From Streptomyces sp. C10-9-1 (GTDB taxonomy: Bacteria > Actinomycetota > Actinomycetes > Streptomycetales > Streptomycetaceae), in NCBI RefSeq assembly GCF_024497955.1, contig NZ_JANHKP010000017.1:89759-153758 (forward strand): 64,000 nt of DNA. Direction: 5' to 3'. Below the pieces are notes generated by a model. That model did not search any database, had not been told where the DNA came from, and saw nothing but the letters and a program-made list of their open reading frames with translations. The position numbers and the translations under genes are program-made. This document shows, in pieces, positions 63,576 through 64,000 of this stretch (position 1 is the first letter of the stretch; each line of letters begins with the position of its first letter).

Positions 63576-64000
63576 ATGCCCGGCCAGACGCCCGCCCGCC
63601 GCACCGTCCTGAAGGGGGCGGCCCTGGCCGGAGCCGCCGGGCTGGGCGCCGCCGCCTGCTCCACCGAGTCCAAGCTGGGCCACGCACAGGTCCCGACCCC
63701 GACGGCCCCCGTGGATCTCGGCGCCGCCGACGCCGTGCCGGTCGGGGGCGCCCTGCTCTTCCGGGAGCAGCGGGTCGTGGTACACCGCCCGTCCGAGGGC
63801 GAGTACCGGGCCTTCAGCGCCCAGTGCACCCACGCCGGCTGCGTCCTGGACAAGCTGGAGGGCACCGAGGGCAACTGCCCCTGCCACGGCAGCCGTTTCG
63901 ACGTGACGACCGGCAAGGCCCTCGTCGGCCCGGCGACGGTGCCCCTGCCCGAGGTGCCCGTGCGCGCCGAGGACGGCCGCCTCGTCGCCGGGCCCGAGGC
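63576..64000 (+). CDS. Rieske [2Fe-2S] protein, 3'-truncated by the window
   Basis: The first 141 codons of an exported Rieske protein, probably almost the whole gene. The N-terminus TPARRTVLKGAALAGAAGLGAAACS combines a twin-arginine signal with a lipobox-like AAAC, so it is likely a Tat lipoprotein. The cluster motifs are CTHAGC and CPCHGS (Cys-His...Cys-His), followed by the conserved FDVTTGKALVGPATVPLPEVPV. Such small Rieske proteins pass electrons outside the membrane; the partner is unknown. ATG 63576 follows GTGGAG. Confidence 0.9.
   Translation, partial: MPGQTPARRTVLKGAALAGAAGLGAAACSTESKLGHAQVPTPTAPVDLGAADAVPVGGALLFREQRVVVHRPSEGEYRAFSAQCTHAGCVLDKLEGTEGNCPCHGSRFDVTTGKALVGPATVPLPEVPVRAEDGRLVAGPE

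Overview
The window reads as a stretch of Streptomyces chromosome. GC is very high, third codon positions are strongly GC-biased, GTG starts are frequent, genes overlap by ATGA/GTGA, and there are Streptomyces markers: a long two-domain chaplin with a sortase signal, a leucine tRNA reading UUG, paired TerD/TerC genes, an actinobacterial-type S1 protein and a mycothiol-type maleylpyruvate isomerase. From memory, the order pyk - ANTAR regulator - liv transporter - polA - rpsA - coaE - uvrB - uvrA matches a conserved core region of Streptomyces chromosomes. I could not run a comparison.

Layout. 1-1260 is the 3' part of a siderophore-type N-hydroxylase. 1291-6534 holds a Tat-exported 5'-nucleotidase, a SIMPL protein, pyruvate kinase, tRNA-Leu(CAA) and an ANTAR response regulator. 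7317-12928 is a five-gene branched-chain amino-acid ABC importer (livJ-H-M-G-F) closed by two perfect hairpins. 13055-19530 holds a hotdog thioesterase, a YdeP-type molybdopterin oxidoreductase, polA and a DUF4184 membrane protein. 19754-29737 holds an exported transglycosylase, hrpB, a methyltransferase, rpsA behind a near-consensus promoter, a PAC2 protein, coaE and a TPR protein. 29881-37490 holds small membrane proteins, a slipin, a SNF2/SWIM pair, a chaplin and a frameshifted DUF2293 gene. 38554-39674 is the most unusual locus: a conserved protein of unknown function followed by two tandem RNAs that fold as permuted tRNA mimics of the bacterial Y RNA (YrlA) kind. 39723-47156 holds an aminotransferase and divergent HxlR regulator with two palindromic operators, a pseudouridine catabolic pair, an MFS pump, an O6-alkylguanine repair protein and an MHYT protein. 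47301-53672 holds uvrB, two TerD-type genes and a TerC gene behind a probable yybP-ykoY (manganese) riboswitch. 54677-59176 is a small decayed integrative element. 58993-64000 holds an MBL hydrolase, a maleylpyruvate-isomerase-family protein, uvrA and the 5' part of a Rieske protein.

The decayed element (about 4.3 kb) entered the MBL-hydrolase gene beside uvrA. It carries the first part of a serine integrase next to one end, two accessory genes of unknown function, a secreted trypsin-fold protein whose catalytic Ser and Asp are both replaced, a broken tyrosine recombinase and a GntR gene that has lost both ends. A 9-bp core is present at both ends. The right-hand MBL gene is intact because the element appears to have supplied its own copy of the last ~60 codons, leaving the original 3' end stranded at the left.

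Main candidates for follow-up are the tandem tRNA-mimic RNAs with their linked protein, the class-I-shaped tRNA-Leu(CAA), the pseudoprotease inside the element, and the TerD protein fused to an FtsK-like domain without a P-loop.
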